Assembly: GCA_026419775.2 (NCBI GenBank)
Contig: JAOPGA020000836.1
Coordinates: forward strand, 43,846-107,845
DNA length: 64,000 bases
Reading direction: 5' to 3'
Source of the DNA: Acrasis kona
Lineage: Eukaryota; Heterolobosea; Eutetramitea; Acrasida; Acrasidae
In this document: in pieces, positions 30,963 through 42,362 of the stretch
Position numbering within the stretch: position 1 is the first letter of the stretch
Layout: each line of letters starts with the position of its first letter
Notes under the pieces: generated by a model
What the model saw: the letters and a program-made list of their open reading frames with translations, nothing else
What the model was told of the DNA's origin: nothing
Database searches by the model: none
Translations under genes and position numbers: made by a program

Positions 30963-32971
30963 TTAATTTTTAACTTTGTACATTTCATGGGGAAAGCAGT
31001 TGATTAAAGAGGACAGAAGAGATTTTGAGTGACGATCTCTCTCCGTTACAGGAGAAGGTGCCCAAACATCCAAGGATGAAGTTGTGCTCTGTGGTGTTCT
31101 TACTGTTGTTGTTTGTATTGGTGACAGGTCTTTGACTTGATATTTTGGTGCTGGTGACCCGAACTGATTGGGAGGTGCTTCCTTAGGAGAATCTACGTAG
31201 GATATACTTGGTATAATAATAGGTGGAGGTTTTTGAAGCTTAAAGTTGGTTTTTGTCTTGTTCTGCTGTTCCGAACTGTCTGTGTTGCTCTCTCTAAGGT
31301 CAATCAAAGATCTTGCCAGAGAAAATCCTTTTGCTTGAGGTGACAATGGAGATTTCAAATAAGAAGGTAGAGATGACGGAGTAGATGGCTTTTTAGTGTA
31401 GAGCTCCATCGGTGTTAATGGAACAAACGGAGTGACCTGAGATTTTCTTCTTTTGACCACACCAATAAATCTTCCTAAAGCAAGTTGCTTTTTTTCTGTC
31501 ACAACCACAGTGTGTCTGTTTCCACATTCAACTTGTTTTATTTTACAATACCCAAATAAATCGGAGATTACAATTTGTGTAGGAGTGTAGACGGACTCAC
31601 CAGATACTGTCTTGTCAATACCTAATTGCCCCTTCTCGTTGCTACCACAAGTATACATGACACAATTATCTTTCGTAACAAATACACTATGATTTGCACC
31701 TGCCGCAATCATACCGATTTTAAAGGACTGTTCTTTATAGTCTCTTTTGTTTAGATAATCGGAATTTTGTAACCTAGTTGGAGTGAGAGTCTTGTATGAT
31801 GCATTTGGGGTTTCAGGCCTAGTAACAGAATGTGCGAAAAAATGATGAGGAATCATTTTTGGAGTTACCACACATTCATCAAGCATGTCTTGACATCCTA
31901 ATTGACCATAATCAGAATTACCTGTCACCCACACATCGTTCGACCGGGTTAAAAATATGGTGTGGTTGTTACCGCAAACAACATCTTTGATGAGCCATTC
32001 ATCTGGTAGTTGGGTGGGAAATCTTGGCAAGCACATTTCTGTTGGAGAATAAATGTTATCTTTATGACCAAGTCCTAACTCGCCATAAATGTTTCTTCCG
32101 AAAACAAAAACCCTTCCATCTTGCATTAATATAACATTGTGTAGTACTCCGGACGCTATTTTGGTGATTCTGCTATTTAAGTGATTATCATTGCTTGCGC
32201 TATTGTGTTTAATAAATGTAGATCTTGGTATTTCTGTGAACTCATAGATGTGTTTTGTCTTTAATGCTAGCCCCGCCTGTCCGAACGTGTTTGATCCACA
32301 AACCCAAATGGTTTTACATCCAGATTCTATTAGGATTGTGTAGTCTGAACCACAAGATATGGATTCAATTTTTACGTTTGGTACGGGAAACGCTTTGGAG
32401 TCAATGTAGTGATTTTTACCGGTAGAGTTTCTGTACCCCTTCCCTATGCCTAGTTGACCAGAGCTGTTTCCTCCACAAACAATCGCTAACTTTCTCTCTA
32501 AACAAATTAAAAAGATTATTATTAATGATGATTACTTTTTTCGACATAGCCCGTATGATTTCCTCTGCTGCAAATGTCATTGATGTTATTCAATCCTTCT
32601 AATAGGGTAACTTCTTTTATCTTATCCTCATGACATGTTGAATTGATTTTACCCATTATGTTATCACCACATGCATATACCTCATTGCCAGCTGCTAGCG
32701 TTAAAACTAAAAGGAATTTGGTACAAACTCAAAAAAAATGTATTATCTGCACCACATACTACTCTTTTGAGATTATCAGTAATTTGTGGGCAATGGCCTA
32801 GTATGTTTATTGGAATATGGTTATCTGCATCTGAGTAGTATTTTGACGTTAACGGGTCCCCATTGTGCTGTTCTTGACGAGAACCGAGCTGGTTGAAGTG
32901 ATTGTCACCAAAACCTGTATATTAGTCGTTGAACAAAGCTCAGTATTACCAAACACAACCACAGTGGCCAT
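30963..32971 (-). CDS. RCC1-repeat protein with Ser/Pro-rich tail, four exons
   Basis: Exons 32971..32950, 32914..32729, 32694..32536 and 32497..30963 give 633 residues. At least six RCC1 blades (VCGGNSSGQLGIG, VCGSNTFGQAGLA, VFGRNIYGELGLGH, CGSNEKGQLGID) are interspersed with CGxxHT strands. The last 190 residues are disordered and Ser/Pro/Thr-rich (TPMELYTKKPSTP...), a likely phosphorylated tail. For intron 2 the 34-nt solution ending CGCTAG was preferred over a 22-nt one because it restores the blade FFLTAGNEVYACGDN. There is no BTB domain. A role as exchange factor or scaffold is inferred. Confidence 0.88.
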
Positions 32972-33274
32972 CTAATAAATATTTATAATGTCGTTACCAG
33001 CTTATCGGCGACTTCTTGTGATGCAACTGTAGATGAATTAAATATGGACAAATTCTCTTAATGAACAAATTTCGGGATTTTTGTTTCAATATTCCTCCTC
33101 CAGAAATTGTAAGGCCACAGAAACTTGGCAAACAGAATCCGAAGAGACAGTAGATGCTGAACAGTGCAACGGTTAGTTGAAGAAAATGCTATGTTTTAAA
33201 AATGTGTTAAAAAAATGTACATTTTTCACAATTGAAATTTTTGTTGTTTAAAAAAGTATTTAATGACGAATTAT
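32972..33274. other. 303-bp gap with possible small plus-strand gene
   Basis: An ATG at 32988 opens MSLPAYRRLL, reminiscent of an LYR-motif start, and a second coding-like stretch lies at about 33061-33150, with a GTAAGG donor inside. I could not join them, and the ATG is only 17 bp from the divergent RCC1 start, so no gene is called. Confidence 0.2.
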
Positions 33275-33606
33275 TTAGAGGTCCTTCATTAGTCCGTTGT
33301 TAATAGCGTATCTGTTGAATGCATCATCGGATTTGGCGTTCTCACGGATTTCACCACAGAAAGCAACGGTCTCAAATTCACCAGTGTATACACCTGAGGC
33401 ATCGACTAGACCAACGTTGATTTGGACTGATGAGTGGTCCTTGGCCTTGATCAAGTTCTTTGTTGCGGTACTGTATATTTTCGATATAATTCAAATTCAA
33501 AGTGAGGTAATATAAATAAGCGTATGTGAGAAATATTGCATAAGTGTTATACTAACCATTTTCTTGGGATGTAAAGGTCAACAAGTTTTTCTTCGTCGTT
33601 CAACAT
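33275..33606 (-). CDS. RPS21: 40S ribosomal protein S21 (eS21), two exons
   Basis: Exons 33606..33557 and 33470..33275 give 81 residues. The chain opens with the eS21 hallmark LVDLYIPRKC (the Cys codon is split by the intron), then ATKNLIKAKDHSSVQINVGL and the GEIRENAKSDDAFNRYA block. eS21 sits on the solvent side of the small ribosomal subunit. The intron is 86 nt, long for this window, with donor GTTAGT. Confidence 0.95.
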
Positions 33607-33729
33607 TTTGACTTTGTGTGTTTGCGAAAACTTTTTTTTCACAGGAAGACAACCGAAAAATGGATGGATATTGGTTGGCGTTCATTACAATAATATCGAA
33701 ATCTGAAGAAGATTCAACAACCTATTTAG

Positions 33730-36320
33730 ATGACCGACAGATGTAAGCCTGAAATAGGACCCAAATACCACCTTGAAATCGTGAGTATGGTTGTATGTGG
33801 TATTAGTTGCTTAAGTTCGTTGTTGATATTTGCTGGTATGTGACTTTATTTTCACATGATTCATACCTTTTAGCGTCCATAATATATAGAAAGGAGACAA
33901 AGAGCCCTCGCATGAGAATTCTAGTATTTATAAACATGTAACCTCTCATGATCATCTTGAAATAACACATTTAGATATGGATTTATATATTGCTGTACCC
34001 TTGGAATAGAAGCATTTTTATTATCACTACGTAACCAACTTTTATCACACTAGAATAACAACAATTAAAGCGGAACGTTTCGGCGTTGCCTATCAGTATC
34101 CTATATGCCAAGTTCAGGCATTTGTTGCAAATACTACATCACTTTGTCTCAACTGTTGGTCATTGTGTTTCACCATCCATCTATACTATTCCTTAATTGG
34201 GGATAGAAATTTTGCACAATTACAAATAATATACAAGAGATTAGAAAGGATTTTTATTGTGCTTACATTCTTCATCATTCCAATACCATTCTTGTAAGCT
34301 CTTCTTTTAAATGTTTTTTGATGATTTTGTTAAGCATAATGATTTTTCCAATGCCGCTCGCAAATTCAAATCCTCGAAGGTATGTACTGTTGTATGGAAA
34401 GACAGATAAGCAGTGGTGTGATTTTGCTAACGTGTCACCTCAAGATATGGACGGAGAGCTCATTGAGACCACTTGGGCCATGTATTGGGAGATTGGTTTT
34501 TTTTACGGTCCGAATGTTTTAATGTTTTTGATTAATTTGTTTTTGTACTTCTTCATTATTTTTAAAATTAAAACCAACTCTTCTCTCCTCGAGCATAGAA
34601 AAAAAGCTCAGTTGGAAAGGTTGGGTAGTCAAGATAATCTTCCATCTTCCATTAATGATTCGAAAAAATCTCCATATAAAAGTGATAGAAACTATTCTCC
34701 TACTGTGGTTAGTTCCCTGCCATACTATACTTCGAAAAACCAAAGCGACAATACTAGATTGCTGGACTCAAGTCCTGTTCACGAACCTTTTCATTTCCGC
34801 CTGTCCCATATTACGCTTGAGGATATCGAGGAATATTCAAGGTTCTTACAATCTCAAAGTAGAACCGCAGCTTATTATGTACGTCTTGCTTTATTTTTAA
34901 TTTTAATCACAATGAAAAGATTGGTGCGTTCATCGTCAACTGGGTTTGTTGGATCACTGCTAGACTCTTATGGGAGTTTACAGAATGTTCCGGCGATACA
35001 AAAAAAGATTCAATGTTTATCCTCTTGTTAATATTACTTCAATGTACTGGTCCTCGTCTTGAATGCATCTTGCTTAGTATCATATATGGAGTCTCAGAGA
35101 ATACAGTCACACCCAATTCTCTTTCTGATGTGTTTGTCGATATGACTTGTCTGCGGTACTTTAAAGAATTTTGTGCACAGTCCAACGAATCTGACTCCTT
35201 GTTGTACTTTTGGTTTGATGTGATGAGGGCTAAAATTGCATTGAGCAAGAAGGAAGAGGCTTTAGATCAAACAAAGAACGAAAGTCAATTGACTGATGAC
35301 CAAATGAAAGCTCTTCTTGATGATATCGAGTTCTATGGTACTAAAATAAGACAATATGTTCGCGAGATTTGTAACAACTACATGAGTGAGGCTGGTCCTC
35401 TCAGTATTCATAAATTTAATGTTTGTTCTAATAAAGAAAGAAATGCAATTCGAACGTTTGTTTTGCGCATGAAGTATGGTAATGGCAATTTCGATCCTGT
35501 GAGTGAAGATGATGATGAAGATAATGAGTGTGAAGAGGAGGATTTGTATGTAGAAGAGTTTTGTAATGATGATGATCTATCTCCAATGAGTAGTGAGCAC
35601 TCTGATATGCACTCCATGAGCAGTAATAACAGCTACAGCAGGAGAAAGAAATTTGAAAAGAAAATAAAATTACAAAAAATAAAGTTAGATGAGGAGAGGA
35701 GGATGGTGCGTTGTTTGTCAAAGTCTCAATTAATGTCATACAGAGCACTTGAGACCACAATGACTCCTTTCCGTAGCAGTAACATGTATCAAGAGATGAG
35801 ATATGTGTTGAGAATGAAAGCAGTCGGACATCAACGCAGTCTGTACAGAGATTTAATGTCCCGCTTCTCCAAACAAGTAAGAAGAGCTGGTGTGAGTATT
35901 TCGGAATTCTTTGTAAATCCTTCTTATGTGAGTGGTGGTTTGACAAGTATGGCAGGCATGCACAGCAGTGGGTCCCATGTGATAGGTAAAGATTTGATAC
36001 AGTCTGTGAATGCATCACCACATGAGTCATTGAATGGATCAGTACAATCCAAAAAGTCAAGATGGAGGCCGGAGGATGTGGACGAAGAGGACGAGGACAT
36101 TGAAGAAAATAAACCACGAAAGAGAGGATCGGTATTATCTTTGATGACAATGACCAGCAGACCTGAGGTGTTTGATTCCACAAATAATGAGGTCGTGTCA
36201 AGGATTGCTCTGCATGAACAAAGCGTACAAGACTTCAAGAATATATCAGCTGACATTTATGGATATGTAAAAGAAGAAAGAGATTTAAGAAAAGATGATA
36301 AAAATTTTATGACTTTTTAA
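33730..36320 (+). CDS. seven-transmembrane receptor fused to RGS domain, six exons
   Basis: Exons 33730..33835, 33874..33937, 33975..34030, 34071..34293, 34335..34878 and 34920..36320 encode 797 residues. Helix 1 is VSMVVCGISCLSSLLIFAAS. Later helices include a segment near TFFIIPIPFL, one at IGFFYGPNVLMFLINLFLYF, one at IGAFIVNWVCWITARLLWEF and the last at FILLLILLQC. A long third intracellular loop (about 190-330) is Ser/Lys-rich. After helix 7 an RGS box begins (DMTCLRYFKEFCAQSNESDS, LLYFWFDVMRAK), then an acidic insert and a basic C-terminal tail. 7TM-RGS fusions sense an extracellular ligand and speed G-alpha GTP hydrolysis, as in plant RGS1 and several protists. Confidence 0.88.
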
Positions 36321-37385
36321 TTTTCATTCTTCAACATTCTTTTGATCAACTCATCTGTTTGTGTTAATAAAAGTGCATTTGAGATTGTCAACTTACATAA
36401 CGACATGATGATGGCTGCATTAGGTGCGCTGTAGGCAACACGTGCAGTCACACCCTTCCAAAGTGCGCCTAAACCTTCATGTTTATTTATTTTTTTAACA
36501 GCGTCCACAAAATTTTCATAAACCTCTGGTGAGTGATTGCGTCTTTGCACTTGGAATCTTGTTTTGACTACATCTAATGGAGTTGTACAAAAGGCAGAAA
36601 ATCCACTCGCTACAGAGGCCGCAAGCATTGTTCTAAGACCAAAAGACACATCACCAGAGTCCTCCTTAAGTAGAACATCCTTCAACTTTTCGTAACAATA
36701 AAAGTATAAAGCAGAATATGGCCCAAAAGAACCCAGAGTTATCCAGTAGCCTTTGTAAAGGTTTCTAACACCATCCGCACGAATCATGGATGCTATAGAT
36801 CTTACGTTCAAAAACGAATCCCTTTGTACTTGTAATCTTTCTTTTATGACGTCCTATTCTCGAATTTATTTTCAGAAATTTGCTATAACTTACGTGTGGG
36901 ACCCAAAGTACACAACTCACTGCTTCTGCAAAGAATCCAGACGCCAAATGAACATATGGGGAACTTTCTGGTAGCGACGTCTTCTCGCTGAATTTAGACT
37001 TGAATACCTCGTATGAGGTGAGGTACAATGTCTGTGCTGGACCTGAGAAAAAAAGGGCTGAGGGTCAGAAAATTATTGATTCGACCAACTTACATGGTAA
37101 TAATCCTCTGTAGAAGCCTCTGTAACCCTCATATTTGTATATTTTCTTTGCAGCGTCGAAAGTACTACCATATATACTATTTATACCTGTGTTGGTATTA
37201 ATGCTACCAGTTTTCTTTCTTTAGTAGGGGAAGCGCCGTATTGAATGCTGTACCTGAACTTGCATTCTTGCCTTTATTGTATCGACAGGATGTAGAAGAG
37301 TTCTTGATATAATACCAGACAATGAACTTGCTATAAATGCGTCCCTTGACATCAAAGCAAAACCAGACTGCTTTGATTCTGACAT
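36317..37385 (-). CDS. mitochondrial carrier family transporter, four exons
   Basis: Exons 37385..37254, 37214..37094, 37042..36894 and 36853..36317 give 312 residues, the standard carrier length. Three repeats each carry the PxDxxK-type signature: HPVDTIKARMQVQ, VPHDVIKERLQVQ (Pro-His-Asp) and TPLDVVKTRFQVQ, with six helices. The first-repeat motif and Ser-rich helix 1 recall S-adenosylmethionine and related carriers, but substrate residues cannot be judged here. The stop codon shares bases with the stop of the receptor gene on the other strand. Confidence 0.92.
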
Positions 37386-37445
37386 GATTGTAATCCAGTA
37401 AACTATTATCAGGTAGTGACGTCATGAACAATTAAAACAAAAATA

Positions 37446-38579
37446 ATGGACGAAGACTGCAAGAAGGTATTTACCAACTTTATTAAAGGAGAATATGAAC
37501 AAGGAACATCTGAACTAAAGACACTTTCATCGCGTTTAAAGACTGGAGGCAGACAGAGAATATCTTTCCTTGCATTATGCCATAACATCATTATATCGTT
37601 AAAAAACAAAAAGGAAAAAGAACAGATAAGACAAGTCCTTGATAGAACGCGTCTGATACAAGGTTGCCTAGATTGTCTAGAAGACACCGAACATGCATCT
37701 TGGAATTTAATTTATACCGTGTATAACCTATTCTACGATATATGGAGCGATGATGAAATAGGGCAAACTCACTACTCCTCCTACAATAGATTAGTTTCTC
37801 GTAAAAGTGCGGAGGTTCTTGAGCAGCAGCTATGGGACGATGACGACCTTGATGATGTGAGTGCTGATGCATTAGCTTTTGTAGTATCAACAATAGGCTT
37901 CATTTACAAAGCAGATCGCAAGACATGCCAAGATGCGCTCAACAGGGACTTTATAAACTATGCACTGCAACTCTTAATAAAATACGAGTCGGAGATCATC
38001 TTGACGCGTCTCATTACTACTTTATCCATCGTGTTCCAAGTCATTCCTGAAACATGTCGCGACAAGTTAGAAAAACTCAATAATGAGGAGATGATAATGG
38101 AAGCACTTGAGGTTACCCAACAATTAGCTGGTGATGATTTTAAAAAGAAGGATCTCTCAACAAAGGTCAGCATTGTAAAGGTCACAGAAGAATTTATGAA
38201 TGTACTTGACAAGGCCGATCCTGACTCTGAAGATGAAGAAGAACAAGAGATTGACATTGAAAGCATGGAACCTCAAGAATGCAGCAACTGTCACAAGCCT
38301 GATGCGCAAGAAATTTGTGGTGCGTGTCGTAAAGGTGAGTTAATTTAATCACGTTTGAAAATTAAAACCATTATAGTTGCCTACTGTTCAGCTCAATGTC
38401 AAAGGGAGGACTGGCCCAACCACAAATCAGTTTGCAAGCCAAAGAAACGAAAGTTAGCACCTGGAGAAGTAGAGAACGAAACAGCGTCAAACATTGTTGG
38501 ATTTTTACTTTTAATCATCTTTGGTTACATTGTTTACATTACACGTGGAGATAGTCCTCCTTCTACTGAAGAAATATAA
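37446..38579 (+). CDS. MYND zinc-finger protein with C-terminal membrane anchor
   Basis: Exons 37446..38334 and 38377..38579 give 363 residues. The N-terminal 260 residues are helical repeats resembling ARM/TPR folds, followed by an acidic patch (DSEDEEEQEIDIES). A complete MYND finger occupies about residues 279-317 (CSNCHKPDAQEICGACRK, then YCSAQCQREDWPNHKSVC), its Cys/His ligands all present and split by the intron. Near the C-terminus lies one hydrophobic helix (IVGFLLLIIFGYIVYI), so the protein is probably tail-anchored in an ER or outer mitochondrial membrane with the finger in the cytosol. MYND fingers bind proline-rich partners. Confidence 0.88.
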
Positions 38580-38721
38580 ATAATTATTTATTAAATTTGA
38601 CTTTTATTTTTGTTGTCCACTCACTTCCAGTCACGTTAACACGTGCGCCTCCTTAATGGTATTATGACCGTTGCAACACGGAGCGATAAACTTTTTACCC
38701 ATATTTATTCATAAACAACCG

Positions 38722-39795
38722 ATGGCATCATCCCTACCACGTGAAGTGAAAAATGTACTAGTCTGCGGTGGAGCAGGATATATTGGATCTCATACCGTGC
38801 TTGAACTTACCAGACAATCAGATTCAACTGTTTATATATTGGATAATTTGTCCACAGGTTATGAGAAAACCATACCAAAGAGTGACCGCGTAGTATTTAT
38901 CAACGGTGATGTTAGTGATGTAGATTTTGTTGACAGAGAGGTCTTTTCAAAATACAAAATTGATGCTGTCATGGTATGTTAATTCAATGTTTGAGTATAT
39001 TTAAAAATTTAGCATTTTTGTGCGTTAATTGTTGTGCCCGAAAGTGTCACAAACCCCTTAAAGTACTATGATAACAATGTTGTTGGAACTTTGAGACTGT
39101 TGCAGGTCATGCAAAAACACGAGGTACCCTACTTCATCTTTTCATCCACTGCTGCTGTCTTTGGTATCCCTGAAACATCCCCCATCGACCCATCTGCCGC
39201 GACTGTTCCAATCAACCCATACGGAGAAACCAAACTTGTAGTTGAGCGCATGTTAAGGTGGTGCTCAGAGGCTTATGGACTCAAATTTGCTTCCTTAAGA
39301 TATTTCAACGCGTGTGGTGCTGACAAGGAAATCAACATTGGTGAATGTCACAAGCCAGAATCACATTTAATTCCCATCATACTCCAGGTCGCTCTTGGAC
39401 AACGTGAGAATGTTCAAGTGTTCGGCGACGATTACAACACCGTCGATGGTACTTGCGTCAGAGATTATATTCATGTAACAGATCTTGCCACCGCACACAT
39501 TCGTGCTTTAGAGTACTTGGCCAAGGGAGGTAAAAGTGATGTATTTAATTTGGGAAGCGGATTGGGATATACCGTTAAGGAAGTTGTAGATGCTTGCAGA
39601 AAAGTCACTGGTCATCCAATTCCTGCTGTTGTATCGCCACGTAGAGGAGGTGACCCTGATTCACTCGTTGCTGGTTCAAAGAAAGCTGAAGAAGTTCTTG
39701 GATGGACAAGAAAGTACGATTCCATCGAAAAGATTGTGGAGACTGCTTGGAGATGGCACAAGAATAATCCACATGGCTTCGACCATGCACATTAA
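38722..39795 (+). CDS. GALE: UDP-glucose 4-epimerase, two exons
   Basis: Exons 38722..38973 and 39013..39795 give 344 residues. The NAD-binding GGAGYIGS loop is at residues 16-23, the catalytic Ser/Thr region is SSTAAVFG, and Tyr154-Lys158 form the YxxxK motif (PYGETK). The substrate-side markers RYFNACGAD and DGTCVRDYIHV are present. It interconverts UDP-glucose and UDP-galactose in the cytosol for the Leloir pathway and glycan synthesis. A start at 38722 (MASSLP) follows a gap of 142 bp from the MYND gene. Confidence 0.95.
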
Positions 39796-39903
39796 ACTTT
39801 TTGTTTTACAAAGCCGAACTCTAATTGTAACAGAGACATCAGATGTATTCTATCAATAAATAGAATTTGAACACAACTGAACTTCAATTTTATTCGCACA
39901 AAA

Positions 39904-40575
39904 ATGGGATCGGTATGCACCACAATGCAACCATTGACAGCTCCAAATGCAACTACTACTGTAATTATCATACCACCAGCTAAGCCAGATTTCGAAGCAG
40001 CAAAAGTATTTGTATTTTCAGAGTTAGAAAGGCTTGATAAGAACCTCCTGTATCATGGTAGGCACCACACTGTAGAGGACGTACTACCGACATCAATACG
40101 CTTGTGCAAAGAGGAAAATCTTGATGAAGAACAAACATTGATAGTAAAAACAGCAGCACTGTTTCATGATGTGGGCTTTCTAGATTACTACAAAAAGAAC
40201 GAACCAAAAGGAGTGGAAAGGGCAAAAGAAGCGTTGCCAAGATTTGGATACAATGAAGAACAAATCAACAAAATCTCTGAGTGCATAATGGCCACGCAGC
40301 TTCCACAGTCACCAGGAGACAACATCCTCGCTCAAATTGTATGTGATTCAGACCTCTCCCATGTTGGCACCAATCTATTCTTTATTAAAAGTGAATTTTT
40401 AAGGTTAGAACTAGGACTTGTAGAGAACATTGATGTATCACCGAGAAAGTGGACTGAAGGTAATTTGAAATTCCTCAGCGAACACAAATACTTTACGGAT
40501 TCTGCAAAAAGAGTCTTGCAACCACAAAAAGAGAAGAACTATCAGCTAAGCAGAGAACTTTTAGGACTTGAATAA
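39904..40575 (+). CDS. HD-domain phosphohydrolase
   Basis: 223 residues. Histidines at 54-55 (LLYHGRHHTVEDV), the FHDVG pair at His88-Asp89 and the final conserved Asp region (IVCDSDLSHVG) form the HD metal-binding set. HD proteins hydrolyse nucleotides, cyclic nucleotides or other phosphoesters; the substrate here is not readable. The first 35 residues are Thr/Pro/Ile-rich and may be a flexible or targeting extension. The stop overlaps AATAAA. Confidence 0.82.
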   Translation: MGSVCTTMQPLTAPNATTTVIIIPPAKPDFEAAKVFVFSELERLDKNLLYHGRHHTVEDVLPTSIRLCKEENLDEEQTLIVKTAALFHDVGFLDYYKKNEPKGVERAKEALPRFGYNEEQINKISECIMATQLPQSPGDNILAQIVCDSDLSHVGTNLFFIKSEFLRLELGLVENIDVSPRKWTEGNLKFLSEHKYFTDSAKRVLQPQKEKNYQLSRELLGLE

Positions 40576-40615
40576 AAAATAAAACAAAGAATGGTTCAAA
40601 ATTTAAAATCTATTT

Positions 40616-42145
40616 TTACAGTTTGGTATTGTTCATAACAGCACGGAACAAGAGCTCACTTCCTGTCCGTGACTTTCCTCTTGGTGTGCCTGTTTGTGCA
40701 GGATATGTGGTTCTATCCCTTGGGCTTCCAAGTGTACTTACAACAGCGACCATCTCTTCCTCTTCCTTCTTGGCGTCCATGTAAGCCTGTTGTTCCTCTA
40801 ATTGTCTCTTCATTTGTTCCATGAGTTTTCTAAGTTCCATAATTTCAACGTTCTTCTTTTTGAGTTCATTGTTTAATTCTTTTATTCTTGCTGAATCTCT
40901 AGAGGTCTCTATCCTTGGTGAGTCATTCTTCGTCTCTATTGCCGGTAATTGTATGGATAGGTCATTTGAAAAGTGTTTGGGGCTGCAAGGGATTCCATGT
41001 TGTAGGGTTACTTCGAAGGGATCGTGAGGTGTTGAGGGTGTGGCATACAAGTCATAATCGTTATCGTCAGTTGATTGTAAAGAGTGACGACGGGTCAACC
41101 TTATGGGCTCGGGTGTTTCCTTCTCCTCAAACAACTCGTCCATACATAAAGTGGGACTCTTGCCGCCGTCGTGTGGGGTGGCAGGTGATCTTTGTATTTC
41201 AGCAGTTGCGCCTTGCTTCTTCTTGATGCTTAGCATTCTTAAACCGTTTGGTGTGAGGGGTGTATTGGCAGATGATTGCTTGTTGCCGACATTAATGGTC
41301 AACGTTAGTCCAAGTCCGGCTGTCTTTGGTGGTTTCTTTTCTTCGACGGCGTCCGAATTTGTTGTTACAATCTCAAAAGTAGAGTCCAAGTTTGTTGGAG
41401 TGTTGTCAAGGTTTGGTGTTCCAGGAGATCTTTGTGACTCGTTATGATGGTTTTTTGTGATGTTCAAGGTGAGGCTTGGTCTTTGTGGTGATTTTCCTGG
41501 GAGTTGTAATAATGGTATTTGTGGCTTGTTAATCTCAAGTGTTGGGATGCTGAGCGATATTTCTTGAACTACAGTGGGAAGTGTATCCTCTCTGGATGTA
41601 TGCGATACAGCAAGTTTGGGTTCTGTAGTTGGCTCTGGAGTGGATGGCAAATACTTGGGCGAGTCAAGTTCAGGTGCATCTTTCTTAGCACAAGCTTCAG
41701 CGAGAAGCGAATCAATATCTGCTTTTGTTGGAGATGTTGTGGTGGAGGTGGCATCAAGTATTTCGGAATCTACAGGACTCTTTGGAGATCCCATTTCAAC
41801 CTTAAGTTGGTCTTTTCTGACTTTCAAACTACGACCACTCTTTGTACGATCCATAGCGCCTGGTATACGATAACGTTCCCATGATGGAAGTGATTGTTTC
41901 TCTCCTCCTAATTTAAACTGGAATAAGTTTGCTTTGGTTGTCTTCTTGTCGGTAGTCTTCAAGTTTTTATTGCTTGTGGAAGAAGAACTTCTTGGTGTAG
42001 TTGTATTTGTTGTACCTCTAGGTGTTGCTGTGCTTGTATTTTTTTTTAGATTAGTCATGCTGGACCTGCTGGAGCTGCGTGATAGAGTGGTAGATCTATT
42101 AGAAGTCGTACTGTTATTTACTTTGTATTTAGCCTCTGCTCCCAT
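40616..42145 (-). CDS. Ser/Thr/Pro-rich protein with short C-terminal coiled coil
   Basis: 509 residues. The N-terminal 90 residues are a Thr/Ser/Asn-rich basic tract (SRSSSRSSMTNLKKN). A conserved-looking basic segment follows (ERYRIPGAMDRTKSGRSL), then about 280 mostly disordered residues with many SP/TP sites. The coiled coil near 425-470 is NELKKKNVEIMELRKLMEQM. Basic Ser-rich heads with many SP/TP motifs are typical of cytoskeleton-associated or kinase-regulated scaffolds; no family is recognised. The downstream gene stops 41 bp away, tail to tail. Confidence 0.6.
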   Translation of the reverse strand: MGAEAKYKVNNSTTSNRSTTLSRSSSRSSMTNLKKNTSTATPRGTTNTTTPRSSSSTSNKNLKTTDKKTTKANLFQFKLGGEKQSLPSWERYRIPGAMDRTKSGRSLKVRKDQLKVEMGSPKSPVDSEILDATSTTTSPTKADIDSLLAEACAKKDAPELDSPKYLPSTPEPTTEPKLAVSHTSREDTLPTVVQEISLSIPTLEINKPQIPLLQLPGKSPQRPSLTLNITKNHHNESQRSPGTPNLDNTPTNLDSTFEIVTTNSDAVEEKKPPKTAGLGLTLTINVGNKQSSANTPLTPNGLRMLSIKKKQGATAEIQRSPATPHDGGKSPTLCMDELFEEKETPEPIRLTRRHSLQSTDDNDYDLYATPSTPHDPFEVTLQHGIPCSPKHFSNDLSIQLPAIETKNDSPRIETSRDSARIKELNNELKKKNVEIMELRKLMEQMKRQLEEQQAYMDAKKEEEEMVAVVSTLGSPRDRTTYPAQTGTPRGKSRTGSELLFRAVMNNTKL

Positions 42146-42362
42146 TATAATGTATAGATGTTTTTTAAAAGTTTGAAGGTGTGCTAATAGCTTTTTAAAC
42201 GCAGCTGGGAATTAAAATTAGATGTCTACATTGCCTTCATTAGGTCATCTTTATTCTACTTTTCTAGTAGAATTATGTTAAAAATAGAACAATAGTTACA
42301 TAAAAAGTAATTGCTAATCTATTGTAGAACATGCCACAACGACAGAATTTTTTAATGCCTTT

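Noticed and set aside
32707-32728. 22-nt intron in the second RCC1 gene
   Set aside because: A 34-nt alternative with the same donor fits the intron size range and restores a proper RCC1 blade.
32988-33150. LYR-like start MSLPAYRRLL
   Set aside because: Only 17 bp from the divergent RCC1 ATG, and exons could not be joined.
35428-36201. 257-codon minus frame inside the RGS exon
   Set aside because: Antisense of an exon fixed by splice phase and the RGS motif; composition follows the sense codons.
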